Shown in pieces: positions 5,649 through 6,522 of a DNA stretch of 6,522 nucleotides (its first letter is position 1; every line of letters begins with the position of its first letter). Both the position numbers and the translations under genes were made by a program. The notes under the pieces were generated by a model. The model was not told the origin of the DNA. It ran no database searches and saw only the letters and a program-made list of their open reading frames with translations. The stretch lies in assembly GCA_905479905.1 (NCBI GenBank), contig CAJQOK010000411.1, positions 1 to 6,522 on the forward strand, written 5' to 3'. Origin of the DNA: an uncultured Aliterella sp. GTDB lineage: Bacteria; Cyanobacteriota; Cyanobacteriia; Cyanobacteriales; Chroococcidiopsidaceae.

Positions 5649-5678
5649 ATTATATTTTCAGTAAATACACTTAGTTAA
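5649..5678 (-). promoter_or_regulatory. Candidate promoter of the minus-strand operon
   Basis: On the minus strand TTAACT (5678-5673, four of six bases matching TTGACA) is followed after 18 bases by a perfect TATAAT (5654-5649). Transcription would start near 5642, giving a leader of about 130 bases before the 217-residue gene and including the doubtful small frame. The -35 box overlaps the CACTTA/TAAGTG inverted repeat, so it may be controlled. No other equally good promoter was found upstream of the operon by eye. Confidence 0.42.
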
Positions 5679-5689
5679 TTGTTTAAGTG
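5668..5689. promoter_or_regulatory. Operator-like inverted repeat CACTTA-N10-TAAGTG
   Basis: CACTTA (5668-5673) and TAAGTG (5684-5689) are perfect 6-base inverted half-sites with centres 16 bases apart. A third copy, TAAGTGC, recurs at 5741-5747 and extends one base in common with the second. The repeat overlaps the -35 box of the candidate minus-strand promoter and lies upstream of the plus-strand gene, a position suited to a regulator acting on both. Six-base arms are short, so chance cannot be excluded. Confidence 0.3.
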
Positions 5690-5710
5690 CATAGGACAAT
5701 AAAAAATGCT

Positions 5711-5754
5711 CTGACACCCATTGGGTTTATGCAATACAGATAAGTGCTTACAAT
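5711..5754 (+). promoter_or_regulatory. Candidate promoter region of the plus-strand gene at 5830
   Basis: Two weak possibilities overlap. CTGACA (5711-5716) is followed after 18 bases by TACAGA (5735-5740). Alternatively TACAAT (5749-5754), five of six consensus -10 bases, has only a poor -35 (TTTATG, 5726-5731) at 17 bases. Either would give a leader of roughly 70-90 bases. The sequence does not decide between them. Confidence 0.25.
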
Positions 5755-5815
5755 TTAGTGACAGTAAGGAAAAGTGTGTTTTAATTGAGCAAAGCTTACT
5801 TAATTAAAACACATT

Positions 5816-5819
5816 GGAG
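5816..5819 (+). promoter_or_regulatory. Ribosome binding site GGAG that decides the start at 5830
   Basis: GGAG lies ten bases before ATG 5830. The longer in-frame TTG start at 5785 has no such site, and its extra 15 residues would encode the Shine-Dalgarno sequence itself. The ATG is therefore preferred. Confidence 0.65.
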
Positions 5820-5829
5820 TCAATTTTAT

Positions 5830-6480
5830 ATGCCACGTCGTAGAGCGAGATTTTCAGATTTAGAACGACAATTTAGAGAGTCTGGCGGAGTAGCCGCGCC
5901 CGGTAGTAGATTAGCTGGATATATTGAATTTAAGGCGGGTAGGAGTAAGATTGAGGTTAAGCAAAAACTAACTGCCGGACAGCGTAAACGCTTTGGTTAT
6001 GCGATTATTCCGTTTGGTTTATCAGTCCCTGCAACTCCTGACCCCGGAGATCGCTATGCTGCATCTATTACGAGTTATTCTAATGGCGGTAGACGGGCAT
6101 TAAATCTAAGTGATAACAATTGTGGTTATCAAGATATTGTTGCAGCGACTAAACAAGATGATGTGTTTTATCCAGCGTTACTTCGTTGTTTTATTGCTTC
6201 TGGCGACGATATTGCAACGCCAATATCTGCTGTAACTAAAAAGGAATATAACCGAATCTTAGGCAGAAGCTACTCAATTCCTTTCGGTCGCACATTATCT
6301 AGCGTTACTGATGCTAAAACCAACGCAACAGAATCTACTTTAGATGATGTCGATCAAGAAGATGTTAGAGTTTCTTTAGTGCTTCAAGCTAAAGCGGGTG
6401 GAGCTAGAAGCGTTAGTTTTGAGCCTGAAGTCTTTAAGACTGGTAAACCTAACCTTCAATCTCCTGCTCCCTCTACTTAA
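5830..6480 (+). CDS. Basic hypothetical protein with two IPFG motifs (216 aa)
   Basis: No named family is recognised. The N-terminus is very basic and Arg-rich (MPRRRARFSDLERQFRESGG). Residues 25-60 look beta-rich and basic (GYIEFKAGRSKIEVKQKLTA, then FGYAIIPFG). Residues 72-103 include a conserved-looking DRYAASITSYSNGGRRALNL and NNCGYQ. Residues 111-125 are hydrophobic around C120. A second IPFG occurs at 150-153, echoing the one at 60-63. Residues 158-180 are acidic and probably flexible, residues 179-200 again beta-like, and the C-terminus is Pro/Ser-rich and disordered. There are two cysteines (C98, C120), no signal peptide and no membrane segment. It is divergent from the structural-looking operon across a 320-base control region, and a further plus-strand gene begins 15 bases after its stop, so it is likely first in its own operon. 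A nucleic-acid-binding or coat-like role would fit the basic N-terminus but is speculation. Confidence 0.75.
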   Translation: MPRRRARFSDLERQFRESGGVAAPGSRLAGYIEFKAGRSKIEVKQKLTAGQRKRFGYAIIPFGLSVPATPDPGDRYAASITSYSNGGRRALNLSDNNCGYQDIVAATKQDDVFYPALLRCFIASGDDIATPISAVTKKEYNRILGRSYSIPFGRTLSSVTDAKTNATESTLDDVDQEDVRVSLVLQAKAGGARSVSFEPEVFKTGKPNLQSPAPST

Positions 6481-6495
6481 GTTTTTTAGCAAATT

Positions 6496-6522
6496 ATGGA
6501 ACAAATCACTAATTTATCAGTT
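6496..6522 (+). CDS. Start of a further plus-strand gene, cut by the window edge
   Basis: An ATG 15 bases after the stop of the 216-residue gene opens a frame reading MEQITNLSV to the end of the window. It has only a weak upstream site (the sequence TTTTTTAGCAAATT). Same strand and short spacing suggest an operon with the preceding gene. Nine codons are too few to say what it encodes or to be sure that it is real. Confidence 0.4.

Larger units (their letters stand above)
5510..5829. other. Divergent intergenic control region
   Basis: This 320-base stretch separates the start of the minus-strand operon from the plus-strand gene at 5830. It is AT-rich, lacks HIP1 and contains no long frame on either strand. 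It holds a doubtful 26-codon minus-strand frame (5526-5606), a candidate minus-strand promoter (5649-5678), operator-like half-sites CACTTA/TAAGTG (5668-5689, 5741-5746) and candidate plus-strand promoter boxes (5711-5754). No tRNA, strong hairpin terminator or recognised riboswitch was seen. Confidence 0.65.

Noticed and set aside
5717..5727. ACCCATTGGGT palindrome considered as a terminator
   Set aside because: The arms are five bases with a one-base centre and no T-run; it cannot form a useful hairpin.
5785..5829. TTG start adding 15 residues to the plus-strand protein
   Set aside because: No ribosome binding site precedes it, whereas GGAG sits ten bases before ATG 5830.

Overview
The window looks cyanobacterial. 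The HIP1 octamer GCGATCGC, a hallmark of cyanobacterial chromosomes and many of their plasmids, occurs eight times in the first 2.74 kb. The genes are moderately AT-rich, tightly packed and mostly of no family I can name, which fits an accessory region such as an integrated element, prophage-like island or plasmid. There is no transposase, integrase, replication, tRNA, rRNA or CRISPR signature, so the type of element is left open.

Layout. (1) Positions 1-727: a plus-strand gene for a 204-residue Cys-containing protein (109-723). It is bracketed by two near-identical inverted repeats, 59-95 and 690-727, with arms AGTTCTAGCTA / TAGCTAGAACT. The upstream copy carries a perfect TATAAT box between its arms, and the downstream copy contains the stop codon of the gene. 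(2) Positions 740-5509: a minus-strand, operon-like run of seven genes separated by only -1 to 6 bases. In transcription order they encode proteins of 217, 205, 57 (a small gene found by hand at 4057-4230), 638, 297, 85 and 78 residues. (3) Positions 5510-5829: a 320-base divergent control region with candidate promoters on both strands, operator-like half-sites and a doubtful 26-codon frame. (4) Positions 5830-6480: a plus-strand gene for a basic 216-residue protein, followed at 6496 by the first nine codons of a further plus-strand gene cut by the window edge.

How the genes may work together. The minus-strand operon begins with two beta-rich, Asn/Ser/Thr-rich proteins. It continues with a large Pro-rich, Cys-containing multidomain protein and a hydrophobic Gly-rich protein, and ends with two small proteins, one a clear coiled coil. 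This order and composition resemble structural modules (tail- or surface-particle-like) more than enzymes. That is inference from composition and gene order only; no enzyme motif and no named phage domain was recognised. The HIP1 octamer is absent from 2741 to 6522 and base composition falls sharply near 4.2-5.5 kb, suggesting that the promoter-proximal part of the operon has a different history from the left third of the window.

The strongest unexplained signal is the matched pair of palindromes around the 204-residue gene. They may be a pair of operators, a combined operator and bidirectional terminator, or the borders of a small gene cassette.
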